From an uncultured Bacteroidota bacterium (GTDB lineage Bacteria; Bacteroidota; Bacteroidia; Flavobacteriales; Flavobacteriaceae): a stretch of 64,000 nucleotides of DNA. Of this stretch, positions 1-9,681 are shown piece by piece (position 1 is the first letter of the stretch; each line of letters starts with the position of its first letter). Location: NCBI GenBank assembly GCA_913047695.1, contig CAJWUI010000001.1, positions 124,001 to 188,000 on the forward strand, read 5' to 3'. The notes below the pieces were generated by a model. That model was not told the origin of the DNA, searched no databases, and saw only the letters and a program-made list of their open reading frames with translations. The position numbers were made by a program, and so were the translations under genes.

Positions 1-80
1 TAAATACCAAAAAATATCAGAGGCAGGTCTACAGTGCCATTGGAGCCTAGAGTTAAAATTCTAAACACCTTGTTGTTCAT
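1..80 (-). CDS. Start of an unidentified protein, cut by the window edge
   Basis: Only the first 26 codons are in the window. An ATG at 80-78 opens a frame reading MNNKVFRILTLGSNGTVDLP and then a hydrophobic stretch, with no stop before the edge. It would be the next gene downstream of the glycosyltransferase on the same strand, about 200 bases away. A polysaccharide-related role would fit that neighbour, but nothing in the 26 residues identifies a family. Flagged as a probable gene because the frame is open and begins with a good ATG. Confidence 0.4.
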   Translation of the reverse strand, partial: MNNKVFRILTLGSNGTVDLPLIFFGI

Positions 81-282
81 TGTATTGTATTAGGTTTGAA
101 AAAAAATCTTTTCCTATATCGCATTCTTTCCAAGTTAATTTGTCAATTATATCATCAATTTTAATCTTTTCATTTATTTTTTTATGAGGATCTTGTATTC
201 TTCAAAATTAATTTGTCATCAAATCAATTTTGAAAACATAAAGAAAAAAAAATCTAACTGTATTCAAGTTAAATTTGATTGT

Positions 283-1419
283 CTATTTATTTTGTGACAA
301 ATATTTATCCCACATTGAAGCATACAAAGTCCAGCTATATTTACTAATATTTTTTTTTATGTTATTAGAGTATTCTTTATTTTTTCTTTTTTCTAATAAA
401 CGAATTATTCCTTTTGCAATAGATTGGGGATCATTTTCAACTACTTCCCCTGTTTTGTCTGTAATGATTGGATTCTTTAATCCATTCACATTTGATATTA
501 ATATGGGTTTGTTATAATGATAAGCAATGGGAGTCACTCCACTTTGAGTTCCCGTTATGTAAGTTTGTGCAATAATATCGGCTCCAGAAAACAGATTTTG
601 TATTTGTTTTTTATTCATAAAATTAAAATCAAGAATAATTCTCTTTCTCAACTTAAGTTTGTCCACTAATTTGAAATATTTTTTAGGATTTTCGTAGCAT
701 TCTCCTGCAACATAAAGTTTAATATTTTTATTCTTTAGAATTTTTGTACTAAAGGATTTTATTAAAAGATCAAGACCCTTATATTTCCGTATTAAACCAA
801 AAAACAAGACATAACAAGTTGATTGCTCCCAATTAAGTTTTCTACGAATTTCATCTTCATTTATTATGGGAAGAAGATTTTCATTAATAGGATGAAAACC
901 TGACCATATTGGTTTTTTAAATTGATTGTTTATTTGTTTTGCAACAAACTCAGATAGTGTGGTAAAAAAATCAATTTGTTTTCCGAAGAAATTATTTAAA
1001 CCGTTATCAAAAATATTTTTTTCGTGAGGAATCCAATTATCAACTAAAGCAACTCTTATAATTTTTTTTGAAAGTCTTTTTGCCATCCAGCCGTATGACA
1101 TTGCTAAGAAAGGTGTATAATATCTGAAAACAACAAACTTAGGAGAACAAGATTCAACATATCTTAAAACTCTTCTCCAATATAATGGATTATAAGCGTG
1201 CATTAACTTAGTAATTTTTAATTTTTCTGGAACCATTTCGTTACTAAATTGTGTTTTACCGGGAAATAAAATTTTTGGATAAAGATTCCTAAATGTTAAT
1301 AATTCGACTTTTCTCCCTTTTTCTTGAAGTGCCAAAGCAAGTTGATGTTGTGTTTCAGCAATACCACCTCGGAATGGATATGCAGGACCAATAAGAAGAT
1401 AATCCAAATTTTTTTTCAC
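283..1419 (-). CDS. Glycosyltransferase family 4 (GT-B fold)
   Basis: Probable sugar transferase of the GT4 type, 378 residues, cytoplasmic or at the inner face of the membrane. The N-terminus carries the IGPAYPFRGGIA nucleotide-fold loop typical of a Bacteroidetes GT4 subgroup. The C-terminal half carries a donor-sugar site region (GTQSGVTPIAYHYNKPIL, about residues 291-308) in place of the more usual EGFG/E-x7-E form. The start is GTG at 1419-1417; its G is shared with the TAG stop of the upstream hydroxylase gene, so the two are translationally coupled. The acceptor and donor sugars cannot be read from the sequence. Confidence 0.85.
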   Translation of the reverse strand: MKKNLDYLLIGPAYPFRGGIAETQHQLALALQEKGRKVELLTFRNLYPKILFPGKTQFSNEMVPEKLKITKLMHAYNPLYWRRVLRYVESCSPKFVVFRYYTPFLAMSYGWMAKRLSKKIIRVALVDNWIPHEKNIFDNGLNNFFGKQIDFFTTLSEFVAKQINNQFKKPIWSGFHPINENLLPIINEDEIRRKLNWEQSTCYVLFFGLIRKYKGLDLLIKSFSTKILKNKNIKLYVAGECYENPKKYFKLVDKLKLRKRIILDFNFMNKKQIQNLFSGADIIAQTYITGTQSGVTPIAYHYNKPILISNVNGLKNPIITDKTGEVVENDPQSIAKGIIRLLEKRKNKEYSNNIKKNISKYSWTLYASMWDKYLSQNK

Positions 1420-2678
1420 TATTTGGTTAAAGCTAGTTTTCTTTTTGAAATATTATACTTTGCCCAAATACCCACTCCAATTGTAAAAATAAAGTAAATA
1501 ATTAAAAAATTGGTTAGCCAGAAGTTGGTTTGAAGAATAATTTCTCCTTGCACTAAATAAAACAAAGTTAAAAAAGCAATACCTCTAAAGATTTCAAAAT
1601 TTGGAGCCCAATTGTAATAGTCCATTAGCGATGTGAAGCCAAATACAATAGTAAAAATTAAAATTCCAAAATTGAGCTGAAATACAGGAGTGAAATTGCT
1701 AAAATTAAACAGAAAATAAGCTAAAATCTTAATAAGGACTATAAAATGAAGAGAACCAATTACTTTCCATTTCCAATTGTATTGAGGAGAATATTTATCA
1801 TTAATATCCAACTTACGTTTCATAACCGGGAAACGAATTTGCATATCTTTTGGACGCCACCCAGTAGGTTTAAACCAAAGTAAAAATTTGTCTCTCCATT
1901 TTTCAGTATACCAAGCATCTCTTGCCAATAAAAAAAAATGTTGAAAATTTATCCAAAAGGGGTTCCAGCTCGAAACAGGTTTTAATGTTCCATAAATTGG
2001 AGGTTCACTATCTAATTCCTCTTGGAAGGTTCCAAAAACACGGTCCCAAACACAAAAAATTGCTGCTAAATTTTTGTCTATGTATATCGGGTTTATTGCA
2101 TGATGAACTCTGTGTTGAGAAGGGGTTACAATTATGTATTCCAAAAAGCCCATTTTACCAATGTGTTTTGTATGATACCAAAATTGTGCAAATAAATGGA
2201 TAGGGGTAAGTGTTGAAATCACTTCTGTAGGTACACCAATAAGTGCTGCTGGGATTAAAAAAATACCCCCAAAACCTAGTAAATTTGAAATACTCTGTCT
2301 TAGGGCACAAGCTAAGTTAAATTCCTCACTGCTGTGATGAATAATATGTTGGTTCCAAAAAAAATTTACTTTATGATTAATTAAGTGAACAAAATATGAG
2401 GCCAGATCAATACAGATGAAAGCAATGATATAAGTTAAAGGACTGTTTTCGACTTCAAAAATTGCAATTTTTTCAAGGATATATGGGTATGAGATTATAA
2501 TTACAGCAAGCCCAAGTATATCTTTCAAAATATTTGTTATACCTGAGCTTAAACTTGCTAGTGTATCCATGAACACGTAGGATTGTTTTTTTGTTATGTG
2601 GCCATAAAGAATTTCAAAAGTTACTAGAACCAAAAAGCCTGGAATTGCCCAAAGCAAAACCGACGCATACTCATTCAT
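1419..2678 (-). CDS. Sterol desaturase / fatty acid hydroxylase superfamily protein
   Basis: Integral membrane di-iron oxygenase of 419 residues. Four histidine clusters are visible: HxxxH at 98-102, HxxHH at 111-115, HxxH at 169-172 and HxxHH at 189-193. This is the ligand set of the fatty acid hydroxylase superfamily, which inserts oxygen or double bonds into lipid chains. Hydrophobic segments flank the clusters, and a further C-terminal hydrophobic block (about 310-410) extends beyond the core domain. It is coupled by a 1-base overlap to the downstream glycosyltransferase, which suggests a shared lipid or envelope modification pathway; that is inference. The substrate is unknown. Confidence 0.87.
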   Translation of the reverse strand: MNEYASVLLWAIPGFLVLVTFEILYGHITKKQSYVFMDTLASLSSGITNILKDILGLAVIIISYPYILEKIAIFEVENSPLTYIIAFICIDLASYFVHLINHKVNFFWNQHIIHHSSEEFNLACALRQSISNLLGFGGIFLIPAALIGVPTEVISTLTPIHLFAQFWYHTKHIGKMGFLEYIIVTPSQHRVHHAINPIYIDKNLAAIFCVWDRVFGTFQEELDSEPPIYGTLKPVSSWNPFWINFQHFFLLARDAWYTEKWRDKFLLWFKPTGWRPKDMQIRFPVMKRKLDINDKYSPQYNWKWKVIGSLHFIVLIKILAYFLFNFSNFTPVFQLNFGILIFTIVFGFTSLMDYYNWAPNFEIFRGIAFLTLFYLVQGEIILQTNFWLTNFLIIYFIFTIGVGIWAKYNISKRKLALTK

Positions 2679-2707
2679 ACTTATCTAATTTTCTTAAAAT
2701 TAATAAA

Positions 2708-5700
2708 TTATGAACTAATGACCCATTCTCCATTTTTTATCATCAGCTCTGCTTGCTTAAATTTTAAACTCTTTGTCTCCCCAGTATTTACATTTTTAAT
2801 CGTGACTCTTTCGTTTCTACCAATTTTTGGTTTTTCACGAACAATTGTTTCAATAATTCTTTGTTGGGAATTACTAGCTCCTGCTCCAACTGACCTTGCT
2901 TTTTCGGCCATTTCCTCAGTATTTAGGATATCATCTTTCGAAGTTTTTAGCTTTTGTTTATTATTTGGTCTTTTAGCTTCTTGAATTGTAGATGCATTTT
3001 GGTTTGGAAGACTTCCTTTTATAAGAAAAGAGATAATTTCTTTATTTAATGCACTAATCATAGCTTTAAAAAGTTCAAAGGCCTCAAATTTGTATATTAG
3101 CAATGGATCTTTTTGTTCATGCACAGCTAATTGGACAGATTGTTTTAGCTCATCCATTTTTCTTAAATGGTCTTTCCATGAGTTGTCAATTATTGCTAAT
3201 GTTATGTTACGCTCAAAGTCATTTATCAAACTTTTTCCGTTTGTTTGATATGCTTGCTTCAAATCAGTCACAACATTTAAAGACTTTACACCATCACTAA
3301 AGGGTACAACAATTCTTTCAAATTTATTGTCAGGTCTTTCAAAAACTTCTCTTATTACAGGATATGCTGAATTTGCGTTGTCTTGGCATTTATTATTGTA
3401 GTGATTTAGTAAATCACTATATAGTTTTTTTGTGATTTTATTTTCGTCAATTTCTTCAAATTCAGACTCACTTACAGGCGAAGTCATTGAAAAATTACTA
3501 ATTACTTCAAATTCAAAATTTTTAAAATCTTTAGCCGATTTATTAATTAAAACAATCTCTTCACAGGTATCAAAAAGCATATTCAATATATCAAGTTTTA
3601 GTCGAGAACCATCAATTGCATGCCTCCGTCTTTTATAAATTACTTCTCTCTGCGAGCTCATCACATCGTCATATTCCAAAAGACGCTTTCTAATACCAAA
3701 ATTGTTTTCTTCTACTTTTTTTTGTGCACGTTCTATAGATTTTGTCATCATTGAGTGTTGAATCACTTCTCCGTCCTCTAGTCCCATTCGATCCATTACT
3801 TTGGCTACTCTTTCAGATCCAAAAAGACGCATTAGGTTATCTTCTAAAGAAACAAAAAATTGAGAACTCCCTGTATCTCCCTGTCTGCCAGAACGACCTC
3901 TTAATTGGCGGTCAACTCTACGTGAATCATGGCGTTCAGTACCAACAATCGCAAGACCACCTGCATCCTTTACTTTCTGGGACAATTTTATATCAGTTCC
4001 TCTTCCTGCCATATTTGTTGCTATTGTAACTATACCAGGATTTCCTGCCTCAGCAACAATTTCAGCTTCTTTTTTGTGAAGCTTAGCATTCAAAACATTG
4101 TGCTTAATTTTTCTTATGTTCAGCATCTTACTAAGCAGCTCTGATATCTCCACAGATGTAGTACCAATTAAGACTGGTCTTCCATCCGAAGCAAACTTGC
4201 TTACCATTTCAATTACTGCATTATATTTTTCTCGTTTACTTTTATAGATTAGATCGTTTTCGTCTTTTCTAGCTACAGGTTGGTTTGTGGGGATTTCGAT
4301 AACATCAAGTTTATATATTTCCCAAAATTCTCCAGCTTCAGTTATTGCTGTACCTGTCATACCAGAAAGTTTTTGATACATTCTGAAATAGTTCTGTAAA
4401 GTTATAGTTGCATATGTTTGTGTGGCAGCCTCAATTCTCACACTCTCTTTCGCCTCAATTGCTTGATGAAGACCGTCTGAGTATCTTCTACCTTCCATAA
4501 TTCTACCAGTTTGCTCATCTACAATTTTCACTTTATTATCCATCACAACATACTCAACATCCTTTTCAAAAAGTGTATATGCTTTAAGTAGTTGATTTAA
4601 ACTGTGAATACGTTCACTTTTAAGATCAAAATCTTTAAATAACTCTTCTTTTAATTTTGCTTCTTTTTTCGGATCTTTTGTTTTTGATTCGATTTTTGCA
4701 ATCTCAGCCCCAATATCAGGCAAAATGAAAAAGTTTGGATCAGAATTATCTTGAGAGAGTACCTCTATTCCTTTGTCAGTTAGATCAATCTGATTATTTT
4801 TTTCATCAATAACAAAATATAATTCAGCGTCAATAATATGCATTTCACGATTATTATCTTGCATATAATGATTTTCTGTTTTTTGCAACAATTGCTTTAC
4901 CCCCTCTTCACTTAAAAATTTTATTAGGGCCATGTTTTTGGGTAGGCCCCTAAATACCCTAAGGAGATTAATACCCCCTTCATTATTATCACCTGATTTT
5001 ATTTTATTTTTTGCCTCAGCAAGCTCATTATTAAGCAGGTTTCTTTGTTTTGTGACTAGGCTGTTTACCTTAGACTTTAAAACATCAAATTCATGTCTAT
5101 CTCCCCGTGGTGTTGGACCAGAAATTATTAGAGGTGTTCTAGCATCGTCGATTAATACAGAATCTACTTCATCCACGATTGCAAAATTATGTTTAGGTTG
5201 AACCAAGTCTTCGACCGTATGAGCCATATTATCTCTTAGGTAATCGAAACCAAATTCATTATTTGTCCCGTATGTAATATCTGCTCTATAAGCATTTCTC
5301 CTTTCAATACTGTTGGGAGGGTGATGGTCAATGCAGTCGACACTCAAGCCATGGAATTCAAAAAGTGGAGCCATCCAGGCACTATCACGTTTAGCTAAGT
5401 AATCATTAACAGTAACTAGATGTACGCCCTTTCCAGTCAGAGCATTAAGATAAACTGGTAAAGTGGCAACCAATGTTTTCCCCTCTCCTGTTTGCATTTC
5501 TGCAATTTTGCCTTGATGAAGAGCAATACCACCAATTAACTGGACATCATAATGAACCATGTCCCAGGTGATTGGTTTACCTGCTGCATCCCAAGAATTA
5601 GACCATACAGAAAAATCATTTGTTAGATTAACGTACGACTTTAATTGGGATAACTGTCGATCATAAGCTGTTGCTTTTACTTTAATTTTCGAATTGTCAA

Positions 5701-6070
5701 CAAATCTTCTAGCAGTTTCCTTAATTACAGCGAAAGCCTCAGGAAGTATCTCATTCAAAAAAATGTCAGTATTTTCCTGAATATCTTCATTTAGTTTATC
5801 GATTTCTTTGTATAAACTTTCTTTTTCATCAATAGCTTCTGTAGTTTCTACCTCTTTATTAAGTAAATCAACTTTCTCAAAAAGCATTTTGTTTTTTTCA
5901 AATAATCGAGATTTAAATTCCTCTGTTTTATTTCGGAGTTTGTCATGGTTTAAACTTTCAAGATCTTTTTGGTATTTATTTATTTTATCTACCAATGGAC
6001 TTATTTGTTTGAGATCTTTTTTTGTTTTGTCTCCAACAAAAGTTTTAATAATAGTATTTAGTAAGCCCAT
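2708..6070 (-). CDS. secA: Protein translocase ATPase SecA
   Basis: Motor ATPase that drives preproteins through SecYEG. It is 1120 residues, the long form usual in Bacteroidetes, with an extra charged, coiled-coil-like segment near residues 60-105. Walker A (MQTGEGKT) is at 192-199, followed by the DEVDSVLIDDART Walker B region and, in the second motor domain, ATNMAGRGTDIKL. The C-terminus lacks the cysteine-rich zinc motif of E. coli SecA and ends in MIKNGEWVISS. ATG start at 6070. It lies 78 bases downstream of the DUF2795 gene with AT-rich hairpins between them, so it probably has its own transcript. Confidence 0.98.
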   Translation of the reverse strand: MGLLNTIIKTFVGDKTKKDLKQISPLVDKINKYQKDLESLNHDKLRNKTEEFKSRLFEKNKMLFEKVDLLNKEVETTEAIDEKESLYKEIDKLNEDIQENTDIFLNEILPEAFAVIKETARRFVDNSKIKVKATAYDRQLSQLKSYVNLTNDFSVWSNSWDAAGKPITWDMVHYDVQLIGGIALHQGKIAEMQTGEGKTLVATLPVYLNALTGKGVHLVTVNDYLAKRDSAWMAPLFEFHGLSVDCIDHHPPNSIERRNAYRADITYGTNNEFGFDYLRDNMAHTVEDLVQPKHNFAIVDEVDSVLIDDARTPLIISGPTPRGDRHEFDVLKSKVNSLVTKQRNLLNNELAEAKNKIKSGDNNEGGINLLRVFRGLPKNMALIKFLSEEGVKQLLQKTENHYMQDNNREMHIIDAELYFVIDEKNNQIDLTDKGIEVLSQDNSDPNFFILPDIGAEIAKIESKTKDPKKEAKLKEELFKDFDLKSERIHSLNQLLKAYTLFEKDVEYVVMDNKVKIVDEQTGRIMEGRRYSDGLHQAIEAKESVRIEAATQTYATITLQNYFRMYQKLSGMTGTAITEAGEFWEIYKLDVIEIPTNQPVARKDENDLIYKSKREKYNAVIEMVSKFASDGRPVLIGTTSVEISELLSKMLNIRKIKHNVLNAKLHKKEAEIVAEAGNPGIVTIATNMAGRGTDIKLSQKVKDAGGLAIVGTERHDSRRVDRQLRGRSGRQGDTGSSQFFVSLEDNLMRLFGSERVAKVMDRMGLEDGEVIQHSMMTKSIERAQKKVEENNFGIRKRLLEYDDVMSSQREVIYKRRRHAIDGSRLKLDILNMLFDTCEEIVLINKSAKDFKNFEFEVISNFSMTSPVSESEFEEIDENKITKKLYSDLLNHYNNKCQDNANSAYPVIREVFERPDNKFERIVVPFSDGVKSLNVVTDLKQAYQTNGKSLINDFERNITLAIIDNSWKDHLRKMDELKQSVQLAVHEQKDPLLIYKFEAFELFKAMISALNKEIISFLIKGSLPNQNASTIQEAKRPNNKQKLKTSKDDILNTEEMAEKARSVGAGASNSQQRIIETIVREKPKIGRNERVTIKNVNTGETKSLKFKQAELMIKNGEWVISS

Positions 6071-6099
6071 AATAACTTTTCAGTCAAGTAAAAATAATT

Positions 6100-6121
6100 A
6101 AAAAAAAATGTTATAATAACA
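6100..6121 (-). terminator. Possible weak terminator between the DUF2795 gene and secA
   Basis: On the minus strand an AT-rich inverted repeat (TGTTA-TTA-TAACA) is followed directly by a run of nine T. It lies downstream of the DUF2795 gene and just upstream of secA. The stem is short and AT-only, so termination would be inefficient at best. Confidence 0.3.
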
Positions 6122-6130
6122 GTTACTAAT

Positions 6131-6149
6131 ATTCATTCTTGGAATGAAT
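6131..6149. repeat. Perfect inverted repeat at the end of the DUF2795 gene
   Basis: ATTCATTC-TTG-GAATGAAT, a perfect 8-base stem with a 3-base loop, abuts the stop codon of the DUF2795 gene. It has no T-run of its own. It could act as an mRNA-stabilising hairpin or combine with the AT-rich hairpin at 6100-6121. Confidence 0.45.
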
Positions 6150-6370
6150 CAATATTCGTCTTCATTCCACAGGTAATCTTCTTCTGTAGGGAAGTCCGGC
6201 CAAATTTCTTCAATTGATTCGTAAATATCTTCTTCATCTTCCATTGACTGAAGATTTTCAACAACCTCAAGTGGAGCTCCGGTTCTAATTGAAAAGTCAA
6301 TTAATTCATCTTTTGTTGCAGGCCATGGTGCGTCGCTTAAATATGAGGCAAGTTCAAGTGTCCAATACAT
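6149..6370 (-). CDS. DUF2795 domain protein
   Basis: A 73-residue acidic protein with the DUF2795 pattern: an N-terminal YWTLELASYLSDAPWPATK segment, then IDFSIRTGAPLEVVENLQ. The C-terminal third is very rich in Asp and Glu (EDEEDIYESIEEIWPDF). Small proteins of this type are widespread and conserved in flavobacteria, where they sit as single genes; no biochemical role is established that I can cite. ATG start at 6370. A hairpin overlaps its stop codon. Confidence 0.85.
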   Translation of the reverse strand: MYWTLELASYLSDAPWPATKDELIDFSIRTGAPLEVVENLQSMEDEEDIYESIEEIWPDFPTEEDYLWNEDEY

Positions 6371-6483
6371 AAGACAAGTTTTTTTTGCAAAAATAAATTT
6401 TTATCTAAAAAATGCAATCATTTAATAAAATTTGTTGATAATTAAAAATTTAAATTCATTTTATCAGGCAAAGACTCTTAAAT

Positions 6484-8088
6484 TTATATTTTCTTTAGAC
6501 GGCCACTAATAGCGATAAGCATCAGAATTCCAGAAATAAATATGGCCCACCGTCCAATTAGATCTCCATAAATAGTGTAGAAGGTCAATTCTGATCTAGG
6601 ACTAATTTCTCCAACAAGCACAGCTTTTGTATTGTATTTTGTTTTATTTATGATTTCTCCCCTTGCGTTAATGATTGCTGATATTCCCGTATTTGCACTT
6701 CTTACAATATCCCTTCGATTTTCAATAGCTCGAAGTCGGGAGTAACTTAAAAGTTGTTTATGTCCAGGAGTCTTTCCCCACCAAGCATCATTAGTTAATA
6801 TTGCAAAAAAATTTGCTCCTTTTTTGGTAAATCCTGTTACAAACTCACCAAAAATTGATTCATAACAAATTATTGGAGCAATTTTTTTGGAAATAGAATT
6901 ATGATTGAAAACAGAGCGATTGTTTTGAGTAACCCTACTCGAAACAGTTCCACCTAAATTGATTAGTACGTCTCCTAAAAGTGGTTTTAGAATATTTTTA
7001 AAAGGCATATTTTCCACACCTACTACTAATTTTGATTTATGGTACACTTCAAATTCTTTTTCAAATTGCTCACTTAAAGCACTGTTATAGAATTCTAACC
7101 ACAAATTTTCACGAACTAAATTAGCTGTCAATGATGGTGGTTTCTCTTGAAAATATTTATTGAAAAACTGAATACCAGTTATAAACTCTAAATTTGGATA
7201 ATCATAAAGAATTTTTTGAATTTCTTTATGAAGTAAACTAGATTTAAATTTGCTTAACTCTTCACCATAACCTTCAGCAAAAAAAGTTTCAGGATTTATA
7301 ACATATGATGTTTTATTTGATATAAATGCTTTTGAGTCTTTAATAAAATTTTCTAATGACGAAATATTTGATATTTGATATTTTGAACTGTAAGGATCAA
7401 TATTTGGTTGCATTATTACTACTTGTAATTTTTCTCCTTTATATTTTATTTGTCTAGATAAATAAATAGAAAAAATTATGGGAATTACGATAAAAAGAAT
7501 TGGGCCAATAGTTTTTTTTATACTAAAATTTAATTTCTTAAAATTAGAACTCTTGATTATTTCATAAATCCATATGTTTAATATTAGAACCCATAATGAA
7601 CCACCAAAAGTACCTGTATACTCATACCATTGAATCCAATTAGTTTTCTCAGAAAAAACATTACCCAAATTTAACCATGACCAGGAAAAGTCCCACGTTA
7701 AGTGAAGCTTTTCAAAAGCTAGCCAACAACAACTAAAAAATATATAAGCACTTCGTAATGGCATTCTGCTCTTGACCCAGTAAAACAACAAAAAAATTAT
7801 AGAGTAAAATAAACTATTACAAAAATTTGCAAAAAGCATCCCATAAAAAGTAGAATTGTAAAGCCACCACGTTGTAATCAAGTTCCAAATCAAAAAACTT
7901 AAATAACTATAACAAAATATTCTTACAGCTTTTCTATGATTAAAATCGTTCCTTACAAGTTTTTCAAGATAGAGTAGTGGTATTAGAGATATAAAAATTA
8001 GTAAGGTAAAACCATTTGTTGGCCAGGCAAGCCCAAGTGCTAAACCAGACAATATTGATAAAAAAAGGTATTTAAATTGACTAAACAT
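6484..8088 (-). CDS. lnt: Apolipoprotein N-acyltransferase
   Basis: Inner-membrane enzyme that adds the third acyl chain to the N-terminal cysteine of lipoproteins. It is 534 residues: a hydrophobic N-terminal half (starting LFLSILSGLALGLAWP) and a C-terminal nitrilase domain. The nitrilase triad is recognisable as Glu in NPETFFAEG, Lys in YHKSKLVVG and Cys408 in PIICYESIFG. Further hydrophobic residues close the C-terminus. The window also encodes several lipoproteins (DUF1573, DUF6452 and the 291-residue protein at 59605-60480) that would be substrates. It is divergent from pssA. Confidence 0.96.
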   Translation of the reverse strand: MFSQFKYLFLSILSGLALGLAWPTNGFTLLIFISLIPLLYLEKLVRNDFNHRKAVRIFCYSYLSFLIWNLITTWWLYNSTFYGMLFANFCNSLFYSIIFLLFYWVKSRMPLRSAYIFFSCCWLAFEKLHLTWDFSWSWLNLGNVFSEKTNWIQWYEYTGTFGGSLWVLILNIWIYEIIKSSNFKKLNFSIKKTIGPILFIVIPIIFSIYLSRQIKYKGEKLQVVIMQPNIDPYSSKYQISNISSLENFIKDSKAFISNKTSYVINPETFFAEGYGEELSKFKSSLLHKEIQKILYDYPNLEFITGIQFFNKYFQEKPPSLTANLVRENLWLEFYNSALSEQFEKEFEVYHKSKLVVGVENMPFKNILKPLLGDVLINLGGTVSSRVTQNNRSVFNHNSISKKIAPIICYESIFGEFVTGFTKKGANFFAILTNDAWWGKTPGHKQLLSYSRLRAIENRRDIVRSANTGISAIINARGEIINKTKYNTKAVLVGEISPRSELTFYTIYGDLIGRWAIFISGILMLIAISGRLKKI

Positions 8089-8155
8089 TTTTACGAAATT
8101 AATTTTTTTGAAGCTATAGCAATTATTATCTTGTCAAAAACTTAGAATATTTTTA

Positions 8156-8920
8156 GTGCAAATATTAAAAAGGAGTATACCTAATACCTTAACAGCTTTA
8201 AATCTAATCAGTGGTTGCTTTGCGGTGTTTTTTGCTTTAAAAGGTTTTTTCGAGATAGTTTTTTTTTTAGTACTTCTAGGGACTTTTTTTGACTTATTTG
8301 ATGGTCTTATTTCACGCCTACTTAAGGTTGAAAATGACTTTGGAATTCAATTTGATTCAATGGCAGACTTAATAACATGTGGAATGGTTCCAGGAATTGT
8401 TATGTATAATTTACTCGCTGGAATAGATATTAAGGCTACAAATTTTATTTTTGATCTTTTTGAAAATGAATTAAATATTTCATTTGTGCCACTAGGTTTT
8501 ATGAGTTTTTTGATAACTCTAGCAACTTCAATACGTTTATCGAGGTTTAATATCACGAGGGATGTTAGAAATGAATTTAAAGGGCTTCCCGCTCCAGTTA
8601 ATGCTCTATTTATTGTTAGTTTACCATTAGTTATTGAAAATCCCTTGTTAATGGATTTTAGATATTTTATAGAATCCAAAACTACTTTTTTAGTCATAAT
8701 TATAATCTCGAGTTTACTAATGAATAACAATATTCCTTTTTTTTCATTAAAATCAATATCATTTAAAATTGAAAGTTTAAAAAAAATAGTTCTTATAACT
8801 TTAAGCATCCCCCTTTTTTTTATTTTTTGTTTCACTGCATTTCCAATGATCATTTTGATTTATATTCTTATAAATTTATTGATATTCGTTGGTAGAAAAT
8901 TTAGACATGGTTTTAAATAA
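8156..8920 (+). CDS. pssA: CDP-diacylglycerol-serine O-phosphatidyltransferase
   Basis: Membrane enzyme that makes phosphatidylserine, the precursor of phosphatidylethanolamine. It is 254 residues with several hydrophobic helices. The CDP-alcohol phosphotransferase motif spans residues 49-71: D49-G50, S53-R54, G63, D67 and D71. The usual Ala before the Arg is Ser here, a mild change. The start is a GTG at 8156 (MQILKRSIPNTLTALNLISG), which gives the usual N-terminus of flavobacterial homologues. It is divergent from lnt, another membrane-lipid enzyme, and convergent with lptB. Confidence 0.93.
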   Translation: MQILKRSIPNTLTALNLISGCFAVFFALKGFFEIVFFLVLLGTFFDLFDGLISRLLKVENDFGIQFDSMADLITCGMVPGIVMYNLLAGIDIKATNFIFDLFENELNISFVPLGFMSFLITLATSIRLSRFNITRDVRNEFKGLPAPVNALFIVSLPLVIENPLLMDFRYFIESKTTFLVIIIISSLLMNNNIPFFSLKSISFKIESLKKIVLITLSIPLFFIFCFTAFPMIILIYILINLLIFVGRKFRHGFK

Positions 8921-8931
8921 AGAGATTCATA

Positions 8932-9672
8932 TTAAAATAGTAATTTCTTTTTTCTAAGTTCAAAGTTTTTACCTAAATAGACTTTTCTTACAATTTTATC
9001 CTCAGATAATTCTTGAGGCGTACCAGCTTTTAGAATATTTCCTTCAAACATTAGATATGTTTTGTCAGTGATAGCTAAAGTTTCCTGAACATTATGGTCT
9101 GTTATAAGTATGCCTATATTTTTTCTTTTAAGGTGGGCAACTATTCTCTGAATATCTTCAACTGCCACAGGATCGACACCAGCAAAAGGCTCATCAAGAA
9201 GAACAAATTTTGGATCTGTTGCAAGAGCTCTAGCTATTTCAGTTCTTCTCCTCTCACCTCCCGAAAGTAAGTCTCCTCTATTTTTACGAATATGTTCAAG
9301 ACCAAACTCTTTTAATAATGATTCCATTTTTTCTTTTTGTTCAGATTTACTAAGATTTGTCATTTGTAGAACACTTAATATATTATCCTCAACACTAAGT
9401 TTTCTAAAAACGGAGGCCTCCTGAGCAAGATATCCAATTCCTTTTTGAGCTCTTTTGTACATGGGAAGTTTAGTTATCTCATTATTGTTTAAAAAAATAG
9501 AACCATCATTTGGTTTTATAAGCCCAACAATCATATAAAATGAAGTAGTTTTTCCTGCGCCATTTGGCCCTAATAAACCTACTATTTCGCCTTGAGAAAC
9601 TTCTAGTGAAATTCCTTTGACAACTTTTCTGCCTTTATAAGCCTTTTCAATTTTTTCTGCCTTTAGTTTCAT
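8932..9672 (-). CDS. lptB: LPS export ABC transporter ATP-binding protein LptB
   Basis: ATPase of the LptB2FG complex that extracts lipopolysaccharide from the inner membrane. It is 246 residues with Walker A (GPNGAGKT) at 35-42, the Q-loop, the LptB-style signature LSGGERRRTEIARAL, Walker B (FVLLDEPFAGVDP) and the switch His in ILITDHNV. The LSGGERRR form distinguishes LptB from general ABC ATPases. It lies 9 bases downstream of tatC on the same strand, a conserved flavobacterial pairing. Confidence 0.96.
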   Translation of the reverse strand: MKLKAEKIEKAYKGRKVVKGISLEVSQGEIVGLLGPNGAGKTTSFYMIVGLIKPNDGSIFLNNNEITKLPMYKRAQKGIGYLAQEASVFRKLSVEDNILSVLQMTNLSKSEQKEKMESLLKEFGLEHIRKNRGDLLSGGERRRTEIARALATDPKFVLLDEPFAGVDPVAVEDIQRIVAHLKRKNIGILITDHNVQETLAITDKTYLMFEGNILKAGTPQELSEDKIVRKVYLGKNFELRKKKLLF

Positions 9673-9681
9673 TATATAGTT

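Noticed and set aside
8347-8853. 168-codon frame on the minus strand inside pssA
   Set aside because: Antisense to a clear membrane enzyme gene; its hydrophilic translation shows no family motif.
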